Below, piece by piece: positions 50,376-59,861 of a stretch of 64,000 nucleotides of DNA. Made by a program: the position numbers and the translations under genes. Under the pieces are notes generated by a model that did no database searches, had not been told where the DNA came from, and worked only from the letters and a program-made list of their open reading frames with translations. This DNA comes from Haloferax litoreum (GTDB taxonomy: Archaea; Halobacteriota; Halobacteria; Halobacteriales; Haloferacaceae), in assembly GCF_009674605.1 (NCBI RefSeq), contig NZ_WKJO01000001.1, positions 1,426,001 through 1,490,000 on the forward strand. Reading direction: 5' to 3'. Positions within the stretch are counted from its first letter, which is position 1. The number at the start of each line of letters is the position of its first letter.

Positions 50376-51239
50376 CTACAGTGGCGACAATCGGGCTAAC
50401 AACTGGGCCCCGCGAACTGCGCCCCGCTTGGCGAGATAGCCGCTCTTGAGTGCGCCAACCTTCGCGATGTATGCCGATTTGAACGCTCCTTTCTTCGCCA
50501 GCACACCACTGGTCAGCGCGCCACGTTTGGCGTAGTACGCCGACTTCCGCCCCGCCGCACCCACGTAGTGTTTCGTACTCGTCGGAATCGGCGTCCGGCG
50601 TCCTTGGACCTGCGTCGAACCACTGCGGATAGCGTCGAGGATGTCGTCGGCGGTGAGCGAGGCGCGCGACACGTCGGGTATCTCGATTTCCGTGTAGGCA
50701 CGGCCGACGTATCCGACTTTGTGGGCGTCGCTCCCGGCGACGCCGGGGTACTGTCTGCTCGCGGCGAATCTGCGAGCACGGCGGTTCTTGTACCCAGTGA
50801 AGAGCCACGAGTTGTACGTCTCGATGGCGTCGAACGCGTCACCACCGGACGTGTCGTGATACCGGCCGAGTCGCTTCTTTCGGATGCCGTGGCGACTCCG
50901 CTGGAAGGGGTGCGGGACGATTGCGACGCCACCGTGGTCACGCACCCACTGGGCAGTCTCGTCGAGTGGTCGACGGCGGGGCGGGAGTTCTTCGACTCCC
51001 AGTGCGAGGAGGTGGCCGTCGGCCGTCGAGACTTCGACACCGGGGATGCCGACGAGGCCGTACATCGGTGCGAGTTGCGCCGCTCGAATGGACTCGTTGA
51101 TGACGTCGTGGTCGGTGATGACGACGGCGTCGAGTCCAATCTCCGCGGCCTGCTCTAAGATGAGTTCGACCGGGTCGTGGGCGTCGTACGACCCCTCCGA
51201 GTGGACGTGCGGGTCGATTCGAACGGTCAGCGCGGACAC
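50376..51239 (-). CDS. PHP-domain metal-dependent phosphoesterase with hendecad tail
   Basis: 287 residues. Metal ligands of the PHP fold are visible: RIDPHVHSEGSYD, ITDHDV, GVEVSTADGHLLALG, VPHPFQ and GSDAHKVGYVG. It likely cleaves a phosphodiester or phosphomonoester. After a linker (210-232) the C-terminus holds five exact 11-residue units: SAYYAKRGALT, SGVLAKKGAFK, SAYIAKVGALK, SGYLAKRGAVR and the weaker GAQLLARLSPL (233-287), all basic. Such hendecads form amphipathic helices and may bind membranes. Confidence 0.88.
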   Translation of the reverse strand: MSALTVRIDPHVHSEGSYDAHDPVELILEQAAEIGLDAVVITDHDVINESIRAAQLAPMYGLVGIPGVEVSTADGHLLALGVEELPPRRRPLDETAQWVRDHGGVAIVPHPFQRSRHGIRKKRLGRYHDTSGGDAFDAIETYNSWLFTGYKNRRARRFAASRQYPGVAGSDAHKVGYVGRAYTEIEIPDVSRASLTADDILDAIRSGSTQVQGRRTPIPTSTKHYVGAAGRKSAYYAKRGALTSGVLAKKGAFKSAYIAKVGALKSGYLAKRGAVRGAQLLARLSPL

Positions 51240-51446
51240 ACTCTGTGGTTAGGCGCGGGCGACGAAAAAGGCATGCCCGAATCGTGTTAGCGTCTGACGC
51301 ACTTCTCGGTGCGACACTGTTCTGCGCCATATCCACCGTGCGGCGTCTGAAGAGGCGGAATTTGAGGGTGACAGGTGAATGGTCGCCCTCGCTACACAAC
51401 GTCGTTTCAGCGAACCTTTACGAATTTCTCCGACGTGTGTTATCGT

Positions 51447-53177
51447 ATGGCATCTTCAGATGGGTTCGTCCCTACCGTCGAACTCGCGGACCTCCGCAAG
51501 TCCGGCCGTGAAGCCGTCGGGGTGGATGGTCGCGCAATCGCGCTCTTCGTCCACGAAGGCGACGTTCGAGCGGTCGACAACGCCTGTCCACACATGGGCT
51601 TTCCCCTCATCGAGGGAAGCGTCGACGACGGCGTCCTCACCTGCCACTGGCACCACGCCCGCTTCGAACTCTCGTGTGGCGACACGTTCGACCCGTGGGC
51701 CGACGACGTGCTCACCTATCCGGTGGACGTCCGCGACGGAACCGTCTACGTCGACCCGAACCCGGAACCGGACGACCCGCCGCACGTCCACTGGTCGAAG
51801 AGACTCGAAGATGGTCTCGAACAGAACCTTCGACTCGTCGTCGCGAAGTCCGTCATCGGCCTCCTCGACGCTGGTGTCGACGCCACGGACCCGATGGAGA
51901 CGGGGATTCGATTCGGCTGTCGATATCGGCGGCAGGGATGGGGGTCGGGTCTCACCATCCTGACCGCGATGGCGAACGTCCTCCCTGACCTCGACCCGAC
52001 CGACCAGAAACGCGCGCTCTACCACGGCCTCGTGGAAGTCGGCAGTGACGTGTCGAACGAACCGCCGCAGTTCGAACAGGATGCACTCGGCGCGACGGAC
52101 ACCGACTTCGAGCGACTCCTGTCGTGGTTCCGCGAGAACGTCGAAGTTCGAGACCCGTCCGGTGCAGAACGCGTCCTCCGAACCGCCATCGACGCCGGAT
52201 ACGACGACGAACACCTCGCGCGACTCCTCGCTACCGCGGCGACAGACCACCGCTACATCCAGACGGGGCACGTCCTCGACTACGTCAACAAAGCCTGCGA
52301 GGCACTCGACCACGTCGGGTGGGGATACGCCGACGAGGTGCTCCCGAGTCTCGTCCGTGGCCTCGCGACTGCAGACCGGGCCGAGGAGACCGCACAGTGG
52401 CGGCGGCCAATCAACCTCGCCGAACTCCTCGACAACGTGTTCGACGAACTTGACCGATTCGTCGAGTTCGGGTCGGGAAAGACGTGGTCACGACCCGACG
52501 ACGTGCTCGACACTCTCCTCAGCGACGACCCGGACGCCATCGTCGACGCCCTCGTGGACGCGATTCGTCACGGCGCGTCGCCCGAAGAACTCGCCGACGT
52601 CGTGGCACTCGCGGCCGGGATGCGCGTCGCACAGTTCGCGACGAGTAACGAGTTCAACGACTGGAACACGGTCCATCACACGTTCACGTACGCCAACGCC
52701 GTCCACCAACTCACGAGACGGACGGACGCGGTAGAACTCTACCGCGGCGTGTTCGACGCCGCAATCAACGTCTACCTCGACCGATTCTTGAACACGCCAC
52801 CAGCACCGCTTCCACCCGAGAACCCCGATGCCAATCCGTCGGTCGAACTCGACACGCTCGAAGCAGCATTCGACGCCGAGGGTCGGGTGAACGCCGCCGG
52901 CAAGGCCGCCGCCCACTTCCTCGACGCCGGTGGTGACCCAGAGACGCTGCGGCGAGAACTCGGCAGTGCACACCTCGTCGAAGACGCCGGATTCCACACC
53001 TACCAGGCGCTCGAAGCGGGGTTCGCACAGGCCGCGAACCGGCCGCCAGAAGAAGCACGGACGCTCTTCGTCGGTGTCGCCCGCTACCTCTCGGCGCACT
53101 CGCCGACCCGACGCGAACGTGAACAGACGTTCTCTATCGCCGCCCGCCTCCAGCGCGGCGAGTCAGTTCACGAATAG
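51447..53177 (+). CDS. Rieske [2Fe-2S] protein with large helical domain
   Basis: 576 residues. N-terminal Rieske domain (1-105) with ligands Cys47, His49 (ACPHMG) and Cys66, His69 (TCHWHHARF). The rest (about 150-576) is a long helical domain with HHTFTYANAVHQL and repeated alanine/leucine helices; it resembles questin-oxidase-like alpha-helical proteins, a weak match. The combination suggests an oxygenase or an electron-transfer enzyme of unknown substrate. The start codon is ATG 51447. Confidence 0.8.
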   Translation: MASSDGFVPTVELADLRKSGREAVGVDGRAIALFVHEGDVRAVDNACPHMGFPLIEGSVDDGVLTCHWHHARFELSCGDTFDPWADDVLTYPVDVRDGTVYVDPNPEPDDPPHVHWSKRLEDGLEQNLRLVVAKSVIGLLDAGVDATDPMETGIRFGCRYRRQGWGSGLTILTAMANVLPDLDPTDQKRALYHGLVEVGSDVSNEPPQFEQDALGATDTDFERLLSWFRENVEVRDPSGAERVLRTAIDAGYDDEHLARLLATAATDHRYIQTGHVLDYVNKACEALDHVGWGYADEVLPSLVRGLATADRAEETAQWRRPINLAELLDNVFDELDRFVEFGSGKTWSRPDDVLDTLLSDDPDAIVDALVDAIRHGASPEELADVVALAAGMRVAQFATSNEFNDWNTVHHTFTYANAVHQLTRRTDAVELYRGVFDAAINVYLDRFLNTPPAPLPPENPDANPSVELDTLEAAFDAEGRVNAAGKAAAHFLDAGGDPETLRRELGSAHLVEDAGFHTYQALEAGFAQAANRPPEEARTLFVGVARYLSAHSPTRREREQTFSIAARLQRGESVHE

Positions 53178-53206
53178 TCGGCGTCGACCGGTGGGGAGTC
53201 GCGCGA

Positions 53207-54529
53207 TTAGAGGTTCGACTGGATGTCGAGTTCGTTCATCCGGTCGACTTCACCACTGATTTGTTCGATTTGGCTCATCTGTTCTTCGTTCGCAGCAGCG
53301 ATGTCTTCTGCCTCCCGTGCGACCTGTTCGAACCCGTCGACGGTTTCGTCGACCATACTGGCAATCTGCTCGGTGCTCGCCGCTTGCTCGTCTGTCGCTC
53401 TGGCGACTTCGACGATACCGTCTGTCGCGTGTTCGACGACCTCTGCAATCTCTTTGAACGTCTGGCCCGCGTTCTGAACCTTCGTCGACCCCGTCTGGAT
53501 GACCTCGTTCGTCTCCCCGAGCGTCTCGACGGTCTCTTCAGAGTGGTCTAACACGCTGTCGACGAGTGACTCGATTTCAGATGCTCGGTCTTTGGACTCT
53601 TCGGCGAGCGATTTGACCTCTTCGGCGACGACGGCGAACCCGGACCCTGCGTCGCCCGCGCGTGCGGCCTCGATACTCGCGTTCAGTGCGAGCAAGTTCG
53701 TCTGGTCCGCAATCTCGTTGATGACCTCGACGATTTCTTCTATCTCGTGGACGCTCTCGTTCAGACGGGCGATTTTCGTCGTAACGTCCTTCGCCGAGTA
53801 TTGGATGTCGTCGATAATCGAGATGGTCTCTTCTGCTTCGTCTTCACCTTGGACTGCAGCGTCTCGCGCGTTCTCACTGATTTCTTCGACCTCGTCCGCC
53901 GTCGCAGCAATTTCTTCGACAGTCGCACTGAGTGACGACACCTCGGTCGATACGTCTTGGATGGCGCGGTGCTTCTCGGAACTCAGGCGACTGATGTCCT
54001 GTGAATTGTACGCGACATCGCGAGACGTCGCTTTCAATTCGTCGACGGAGTGTTTGATACTCCCCGTCGCCTCCTTTAGGTGGGAGATATCTCGGAACGT
54101 CTCACTGATTGCGACGACCGTTCCGTCCTCATCGCGGAGCGGTCTCACGACGAGTTCTGTCGGGACAATACGCCCGTCGTAACTCTCTTTTTCTACTTCG
54201 ACACGAATCTCGTCGCGCCCGTGGTCGACGAGTTGCTTCATCGTGCAGTTGTCAGTCCCGCACACTTCCGGGTTGCAGAACTGGTCGTAACACTTGACTG
54301 CGTCGTTGCCCTCCGCTTCGACGCCGCCGAGTTCCTTCATCAGGGAGTTCTCCAAGACGACGTTGAAGTTCGTGTCGAGAATTCGCATCGCTGCCCCGGT
54401 CGAATCCATTATCGTTCGGATGTTCGACCCGAACAACTCCCGTAACTCTTCGTGCGACTTCTCGGCCCCGCCAGAGATTACTTGAGAATAATCTGTCCCG
54501 CTCGTCGTGCCCTGCTCTTGGGTTGCCAT
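53207..54529 (-). CDS. Soluble methyl-accepting chemotaxis protein with Cys-rich PAS domain
   Basis: 440 residues with no membrane helix. A PAS-type domain (about 30-150) contains four cysteines with even spacing, Cys80, 85, 90, 95 (CYDQFCNPEVCGTDNC). It is followed by the coiled-coil signalling domain ([24 protein letters not shown], conserved hairpin tip). It is a cytoplasmic transducer that likely senses redox, metal or an Fe-S signal. It stands alone. Confidence 0.9.
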   Translation of the reverse strand: MATQEQGTTSGTDYSQVISGGAEKSHEELRELFGSNIRTIMDSTGAAMRILDTNFNVVLENSLMKELGGVEAEGNDAVKCYDQFCNPEVCGTDNCTMKQLVDHGRDEIRVEVEKESYDGRIVPTELVVRPLRDEDGTVVAISETFRDISHLKEATGSIKHSVDELKATSRDVAYNSQDISRLSSEKHRAIQDVSTEVSSLSATVEEIAATADEVEEISENARDAAVQGEDEAEETISIIDDIQYSAKDVTTKIARLNESVHEIEEIVEVINEIADQTNLLALNASIEAARAGDAGSGFAVVAEEVKSLAEESKDRASEIESLVDSVLDHSEETVETLGETNEVIQTGSTKVQNAGQTFKEIAEVVEHATDGIVEVARATDEQAASTEQIASMVDETVDGFEQVAREAEDIAAANEEQMSQIEQISGEVDRMNELDIQSNL

Positions 54530-54646
54530 ACTGACCCCACAGGAGTGAAATATAACGAATTAGTGGCCGTTCCCACTAAATGGGAACCCCGAACCGCGAC
54601 GCCTCGTGTGTCTCGTCCGTGCTCGTGTCCGTCGCCTACTCAGTGC

Positions 54647-55681
54647 TCACTTCTCGGCGATTCGCTCGCCCGCTTCGATACCGCTCCACAGTGCGGCGTG
54701 GACCCGACCCTCGCCCACCGTCCAATCGCCGGCGAAGAACAGACCGTCGGGTTCGCCACGGCGGATGACCTCTCGGTTTGCGACGCCGTCGGGGAGGGCG
54801 TAGCGCCACCCCTGGTCGTCGACCCAGTCGGGGTCACGCAATCGGTCGTCGTCGAGGAGGTCCGCGACCATGTCGGCCACTTCGTCTGCCGTCTCGTCGA
54901 GTGGGTCGTCGTAGTGTGCTTCCGACCACTCGGGGCTCGATTGCACGACGAGAAGGCTCTCACCGTCGGGGACGTGCCCGTCTTTGCACTCTTCGCGTGC
55001 GACCCACCCGATGGGGTGTTGCTTGTCGGGGTTGACGAGTGCGTACCACGGTTCGTCGCGCTCGAACGGATAGTGGAGTATCACCGACCGAATCGTCCGA
55101 TACTGGACGCTCCCAATCGCCTCTCTGAGACCGACCATACACTGGTCGCCCCACCCCATCTCGGTGAGCAGACTCGCTGTCTGTGGGGCAGGCGGCGTCA
55201 ACAAGACCACGTCGTACGGTCCGTGGCGAGTGCCCGACTCGTCCACGACGGACCAGTACGTCGTGTCTGGGTTGTGGTCGATAGCCGCGACCCGCGTCTC
55301 GCGTTCGACAGTGGCGTCCGTTCTGGCGAGCAGTCGCTTGGCTAATTGGGTGATTCCGTCGGTCCACGTCCACTTGTGTTGGTCGCGCCCGTCGCCGTTC
55401 GAGATGACTCCGTCGGCGTCGAACGTCCACACGGGTTCATCGATATCGACCAGTCCATCCTCGCCGAGGCTGCGAATCAGTCGCTCGGTTCGGTGGTCGT
55501 AGTCTTTGACGTAGTTGGCCCCGTGGTCGTACCGACACCCGTGTCTCCGCCGCGTCGCCGCGCGCCCGCACACCCCGCGACTCTTCTCCAGAATGGTCAC
55601 GTTCGCGTTCGCGTCACGGAGCGCGTACGCCGCGCCAGCCCCCGCGGCCCCCGCTCCGACGATACACACGTCGCGCGTCAT
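54647..55681 (-). CDS. FAD-dependent oxidoreductase, renalase-like
   Basis: 344 residues. FAD-binding GxGxxG in CIVGAGAAGAGAAYALRDA (5-23) with EKSRGVCGRAATRRRHGCRYDHGANY, and the C-terminal LFFAGDWTVGEGRVHAALWSGIEAGERIA. This is the amine-oxidase/renalase pattern; bacterial renalases oxidise wrongly reduced NAD(P)H isomers. Substrate unverified. It is convergent with the chemotaxis gene and divergent from the HAD gene. Confidence 0.88.
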   Translation of the reverse strand: MTRDVCIVGAGAAGAGAAYALRDANANVTILEKSRGVCGRAATRRRHGCRYDHGANYVKDYDHRTERLIRSLGEDGLVDIDEPVWTFDADGVISNGDGRDQHKWTWTDGITQLAKRLLARTDATVERETRVAAIDHNPDTTYWSVVDESGTRHGPYDVVLLTPPAPQTASLLTEMGWGDQCMVGLREAIGSVQYRTIRSVILHYPFERDEPWYALVNPDKQHPIGWVAREECKDGHVPDGESLLVVQSSPEWSEAHYDDPLDETADEVADMVADLLDDDRLRDPDWVDDQGWRYALPDGVANREVIRRGEPDGLFFAGDWTVGEGRVHAALWSGIEAGERIAEK

Positions 55682-55812
55682 CTCGACACCCCGCGTGTGA
55701 GTCCAGCCAGCATCGTCTCAATCTGTGTCTTCGATGCGCTAAAAGACTCGCACCGCGGCGGATTGCGTGGGTGAGACGAAAACGATTCACGTCTCGCACC
55801 CGGACGAGACGT

Positions 55813-56517
55813 ATGTACGATTCGGTCATCTTCGACCACGACGGCGTGTTGACCACGCTCGTCGATATCTCGCTCCTCCAGGACGCGACGTGGGCCGCCT
55901 TCGACGAACTCGGCGTCGTCGACCCGGACCCAGAACACGTCCGGCAGATGGTCATTCACGTCACTCCCGACGACGTACACACCGTCGCCGACGCCTACGA
56001 CCTCGACCCCGAGACGCTGTTTCGCGTCCGCGACGAGAAGTCGTCAGCCTTCCAGTGCGACGCCATTGCCGATGGCCTGAAGACCCCCTACGACGACTTC
56101 GACGCGATTCGCCGAATCGACGCGCCGATGGGAATCGTCTCGAGTAACCAGCAGGCGACGATAGACTACGTCCTCGACCACCTCGACGCGACGGAGTTGT
56201 TCGGGACGGCCTACGGCCGGGAACCGTCGATGACGAGTCTCCACCGAAAGAAACCTGAACCCTACTACCTCGAACGGGCGATGGCCGACCTCGGCGTCGA
56301 GTCTCCGCTCTTCGTCGGTGACAGCGACGTCGACATCGCCGCTGCCGAGGCCGCAGGTGTCGATTCGGCGTTCATCCGCCGCGGCCACCGCGCCGACCAC
56401 TCGCCCTCGCCCGACCCGACGCACGAGGTGTCCGGACTCGACGACTTGCTCGCCATCGACGGTGTTCCAGTCGTCACCGACCCAGACAGTACCGACGAAG
56501 CGGAGGCGTCGCGATGA
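55813..56517 (+). CDS. HAD superfamily hydrolase
   Basis: 234 residues from ATG 55813. All four HAD motifs: FDHDGVLT (nucleophile Asp and acid Asp), IVSSNQ, KKPEPYY (Lys), and VGDSDVDIAAAEAAG. Cap domain about 20-85. It resembles phosphoglycolate phosphatase-type enzymes. The stop codon overlaps the next gene start (ATGA), so it is cotranscribed with the aldo/keto reductase. Confidence 0.92.
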   Translation: MYDSVIFDHDGVLTTLVDISLLQDATWAAFDELGVVDPDPEHVRQMVIHVTPDDVHTVADAYDLDPETLFRVRDEKSSAFQCDAIADGLKTPYDDFDAIRRIDAPMGIVSSNQQATIDYVLDHLDATELFGTAYGREPSMTSLHRKKPEPYYLERAMADLGVESPLFVGDSDVDIAAAEAAGVDSAFIRRGHRADHSPSPDPTHEVSGLDDLLAIDGVPVVTDPDSTDEAEASR

Positions 56518-57287
56518 CTCGCGTCCCTCGAATCGGCCTCGGAACGATGGGGCTGGACACACCCGAGGAGGCCAGTGCCGTGACGACGGCACTGGAGATG
56601 GGTTACCGCCACGTCGACACGGCGCAGATATACGAGAACGAGGCAGTCGTCGGCGACGCCGTCGCTGCCGCAGAGACGCCGCGTGAAGACGTGTTCTTGG
56701 CGACCAAAGTCTGGGCGGACAGTCTCGCTCACGACGACGTGCTCCGAACGACCGACGAGAGTCTCGACCGTCTCGGAACCGACTACGTGGACCTCCTGTA
56801 CGTCCACCGTCCCATCGAGACGTACGACCCGCCCGAGACGCTGGCAGCGTTCGACGAACTCGTGGACGACGGACGCGCGCGTGCCGTCGGGGTGAGCAAC
56901 TTCACCGTCGACGAGTTGGACGAGGCACTCGACCTGTTGGAGACACCACTCGCCGCTCACCAGACGGAGTACCACCCGTTGTTCCAGCGTCCGGAACTCC
57001 TCGAACACGCCGACGAACACGGGTACAGCGTGGTCGCGTACTCACCACTCGCGGGCGGACGGGTCGGCGACGTAGACGAAGTCGTCTCGGTCGCAGCGAA
57101 GCACGACGTGACCCCCGAATCGGTGAGTCTGGCGTGGTTGGCCGCGAAGGGTGTGTGTATCATCCCGAAAGCGTCGAGTGAGAGACACCTCAGGGCGAAC
57201 CTCGAAGCGGTGGCTGTCGACCTCGACGACGAAGATATTGCCGCTATCGATAGCGTCGAACGCGAAGTAGAGCTCTACCCAGAGTGA
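56514..57287 (+). CDS. Aldo/keto reductase
   Basis: 257 residues overlapping the HAD gene by four bases. The catalytic tetrad is visible: Asp and Tyr in YRHVDTAQIYENE, Lys in LATKVW, His in YVHRPIE. The C-terminal cofactor site IIPKASS is NADPH-type. The substrate is not determined; with a HAD phosphatase in the same operon, a sugar-phosphate or polyol role is possible. Confidence 0.92.
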   Translation: MTRVPRIGLGTMGLDTPEEASAVTTALEMGYRHVDTAQIYENEAVVGDAVAAAETPREDVFLATKVWADSLAHDDVLRTTDESLDRLGTDYVDLLYVHRPIETYDPPETLAAFDELVDDGRARAVGVSNFTVDELDEALDLLETPLAAHQTEYHPLFQRPELLEHADEHGYSVVAYSPLAGGRVGDVDEVVSVAAKHDVTPESVSLAWLAAKGVCIIPKASSERHLRANLEAVAVDLDDEDIAAIDSVEREVELYPE

Positions 57288-57372
57288 GAAATGTGCCGTC
57301 CAACGGGGCAGAAATATCACTCGTGATACCAGTCCCGGAATGATTATAATAGGACGCACGGTGTGTCCGAAC

Positions 57373-58077
57373 ATGCGGATTCCGAGTGGGGTAAGCGGGT
57401 TCGACGAACTCATCCAGGGTGGTTTCCTTCCACGACGTCTCTACGTGTTGAGTGGGCCGCCGGGGAGTGGAAAGACGACGTTCACGGCACAGTTCATCGC
57501 CGAGGGACTTCGAAACGGCGAGCAGTGCATGTACATCACCATGCACGAAACCGAAGAGGAACTCATCAACGACATGTCGAGCTTCGACTTCGGGTTCGAG
57601 ACGCTCACGAATTCAGATGGCTTCCGGTACATCAACCTCGTGAGTCCGAAGGGGAAACACCTCCTCAACCAGTTCTCCCAGAGTGGTAGCACGTCGAGCG
57701 TGCAAAGCCTCACCGACAAGATTGTCGCCTTCGTCAACTCTCGTCAGGTCGACCGTCTCGTCATCGACTCGACTATGCTCCTGCGTCTGTTCTTCGCCAA
57801 CGGGTCCGAAGAGATGACGCGGTTCCTCACGGCGCTCAAGCAGGGCGACGCGACGACGCTCCTCATCTCCGAGATGACCGACCCCTCGTCGTATTCCGAC
57901 GAGCACTTCCTCGCTCACGGTGTCGTCTTCTTCCACAACTACCTCGAAGCGACGGGGATGACACGCGGGATTCAAGTCATCAAGATGCGCGGGACGAACA
58001 TCGATTGCGACATCAGGTCGCTCTCCTTCACCGACAACGGGCTCGTGGTAGACCCCCGGTCGAAGGTCGACCTCTGA
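57373..58077 (+). CDS. KaiC/RadA-like ATPase (HTR-like protein)
   Basis: 234 residues from ATG 57373 (MRIPSGVSGFDELI). Walker A GPPGSGKTT (28-36), then MHETEEEL, Walker B RLVIDSTML, and IKMRGTNIDCDIRSLSF. It belongs to the single-domain KaiC-like family abundant in haloarchaea and Archaea with signalling links. The next gene starts six bases after the stop, so the two are an operon. Confidence 0.88.
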   Translation: MRIPSGVSGFDELIQGGFLPRRLYVLSGPPGSGKTTFTAQFIAEGLRNGEQCMYITMHETEEELINDMSSFDFGFETLTNSDGFRYINLVSPKGKHLLNQFSQSGSTSSVQSLTDKIVAFVNSRQVDRLVIDSTMLLRLFFANGSEEMTRFLTALKQGDATTLLISEMTDPSSYSDEHFLAHGVVFFHNYLEATGMTRGIQVIKMRGTNIDCDIRSLSFTDNGLVVDPRSKVDL

Positions 58078-58083
58078 GGGACC

Positions 58084-58500
58084 ATGTACGAACGGGCCTT
58101 CGGGACGGACTGGCGGACGATTTCGGACGAAGAGGCCATCCGACGGATGTACGCACTCGGCGTCTCTACCGCCCTCGGCGCGCCGAACCCGAGCGAATTC
58201 GAGCGGATTCGCCGGCAGGCGAGCACCGCTTACGGCCGGAGTGTCCTCCAACTCTCCTTCGAAGAAGGGAAACAGCGCGTTGCCCGCAACAGAGGCGAGT
58301 ACGACACGAAACAAGAACTGTGGGATGCACTCGTCGACGAGGAGACGACGCCGAAGACGACGGGCCGTGCCGACGTGGCCATGCGGAAGCCGACAGACAA
58401 ACAGGGTGTCCCAGAGGCAGTCGGTCGAGTCGACGTGCTCGACCTCCAGTCAGACGATTTCGCACGGCTTCGGCTTCCTGACTTTCTTCGACGGGAGTAG
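58084..58500 (+). CDS. Hypothetical protein paired with the KaiC-like ATPase
   Basis: 138 residues. The first 50 residues form a helical pair (MYERAFGTDWRTISDEEAIRRMYALGVST); the rest is charged, with an Arg/Asp-rich C-terminus (FARLRLPDFLRRE). No motif recognised. Spacing of six bases to the KaiC-like gene suggests a functional pair. Confidence 0.7.
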   Translation: MYERAFGTDWRTISDEEAIRRMYALGVSTALGAPNPSEFERIRRQASTAYGRSVLQLSFEEGKQRVARNRGEYDTKQELWDALVDEETTPKTTGRADVAMRKPTDKQGVPEAVGRVDVLDLQSDDFARLRLPDFLRRE

Positions 58501-58538
58501 CCGACGCCGCTTTCTTTCTGGGCTCCGTCTCTTCACCT

Positions 58539-58943
58539 ATGAGCGACGCTGAATTCACTCTCTCGAAGGCAGAGTGGCGGGAACGACTCTCCAAGGACGC
58601 CTATCGCGTCCTCCGAGAGCAGGGGACCGAACCACGGTTCTCTGGCGAGCACGTCGACCGCTCTGAAGACGGCGTCTACCGCTGCGTAGGTTGTGGGGCC
58701 GAGTTGTTCACCTCGGATACCAAGTACGACTCGCACTGTGGGTGGCCGAGTTTCTACGCCGCCAACGACTCCAGCATCGAACTTCGCCGCGACCTGAGTC
58801 ACGGGATGGACCGAACCGAAGTCGTGTGTTCGACCTGCGGTGGGCACCTCGGCCACGTCTTCGACGACGGCCCACAACCGACGGGCAAACGCTACTGCAT
58901 CAACTCGGTGGTGCTCGACTTCGAACCGGAATCAGACGAATAG
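58539..58943 (+). CDS. msrB: Peptide-methionine (R)-S-oxide reductase MsrB
   Basis: 134 residues. Zinc knuckles CVGC (near 46) and CSTC (near 95), substrate-binding GWPSFY, GHVFDDGP, and the catalytic RYCINSVVL (Cys about 120). It repairs methionine-R-sulfoxide. Full length. Confidence 0.95.
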   Translation: MSDAEFTLSKAEWRERLSKDAYRVLREQGTEPRFSGEHVDRSEDGVYRCVGCGAELFTSDTKYDSHCGWPSFYAANDSSIELRRDLSHGMDRTEVVCSTCGGHLGHVFDDGPQPTGKRYCINSVVLDFEPESDE

Positions 58944-58959
58944 CTACGTTTCACGCACC

Positions 58960-59388
58960 CTACGCCGAACTCTGGTACGTGAGGAACGTGATTGCGACTG
59001 CCGCGAATAGGTCAGGGAGGAACGTGAACGGTCCCAGACCGCTCCCGCGGAAGCCCAGTAACAGCGAGACGAGCGGACTCGACGTGAGCGCGTACAGGAG
59101 CAACGCGGCGGTAAAGAGCAACAGGCTCAGCGTGAAGCGGTTCGGCAGGTCCCGGTAGAGTACCGCGTACGTTCCCGCGAGGAACGCGAGTGCGACGACG
59201 TTGTACGTCGATACGAACAGTTTCACCTGAACGAGCGTGTCGGGAATCGGTGGCCCGCCACCGTGGCCCGGCCCACGAGGAATGAGGATATCGGGGGCGA
59301 ACAGTGTGACGAGTGCCGCGACGACCAGCGAGACGGCGACGACGGCACCCGTTCGACGGAGCGCGTTCTGTGTCGTATCTTCGGTCAC
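58960..59388 (-). CDS. Membrane protein overlapping a winged-helix regulator
   Basis: 142 residues with four membrane spans (AVVAVSLVVAALVTLFAP, LFVSTYNVVALAFLAGTY, LSLLLFTAALLLYALTS, FTFLPDLFAAVAITFLTY). It matches the DUF7521-type pattern of haloarchaeal membrane proteins encoded behind a winged-helix gene. The start overlaps the regulator's stop by four bases. The regulator-membrane pair could be a one-component sensing system. Confidence 0.8.
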   Translation of the reverse strand: MTEDTTQNALRRTGAVVAVSLVVAALVTLFAPDILIPRGPGHGGGPPIPDTLVQVKLFVSTYNVVALAFLAGTYAVLYRDLPNRFTLSLLLFTAALLLYALTSSPLVSLLLGFRGSGLGPFTFLPDLFAAVAITFLTYQSSA

Positions 59389-59693
59389 GAGTCGTCACCT
59401 CCTGCGGGTACGTCGTCCAACTTCGCTTTTCTGGCCACCTCGTCGAGGACGTCGAGGTTCGCTTCCATCTGGTCGGTCAAAAAGTACGTCTTGCCGTAAC
59501 TGTCTCCCATGGTCATCAACACGTTATTCTCGACGAGGAGCTCCAGGTGGTGCTGTGTGGTCTTGTAGTCGAGGTCGAGTTCGTTCGACAGTTGGTTGGT
59601 GTTCATCGGTGTCTCGTCGAGGGTTCGAATGATTCGCAGGCGATTTCTCCCCCCACGAGACCCGCCGATTAGCCACCACAGCACTCGTCGCAT
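59385..59693 (-). CDS. Winged-helix transcriptional regulator
   Basis: 102 residues: GRNRLRIIRTLDETPMNTNQLSNELDLDYKTTQHHLELLVENNVLMTMGDSYGKTYFLT is a complete ArsR/MarR-type winged helix, with a short tail. It probably regulates the membrane protein gene that overlaps its end, as well as itself. No ligand domain is present. Confidence 0.9.
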   Translation of the reverse strand: MRRVLWWLIGGSRGGRNRLRIIRTLDETPMNTNQLSNELDLDYKTTQHHLELLVENNVLMTMGDSYGKTYFLTDQMEANLDVLDEVARKAKLDDVPAGGDDS

Positions 59694-59861
59694 CCAATTA
59701 CCTCGTCAAATCGCCATGTAATAAAATGGAGGGCATGTACGTCAGCGGAACCAGCGTGGGTGGAGTGCGCCGGTGTGTGGTGCATTACGGGAGTGGCGTA
59801 CGCAGTCGGGGCAGGCAGTACGACGAGCGGTATCTCTTCTGGACGGCGGATACGGTGAGCG

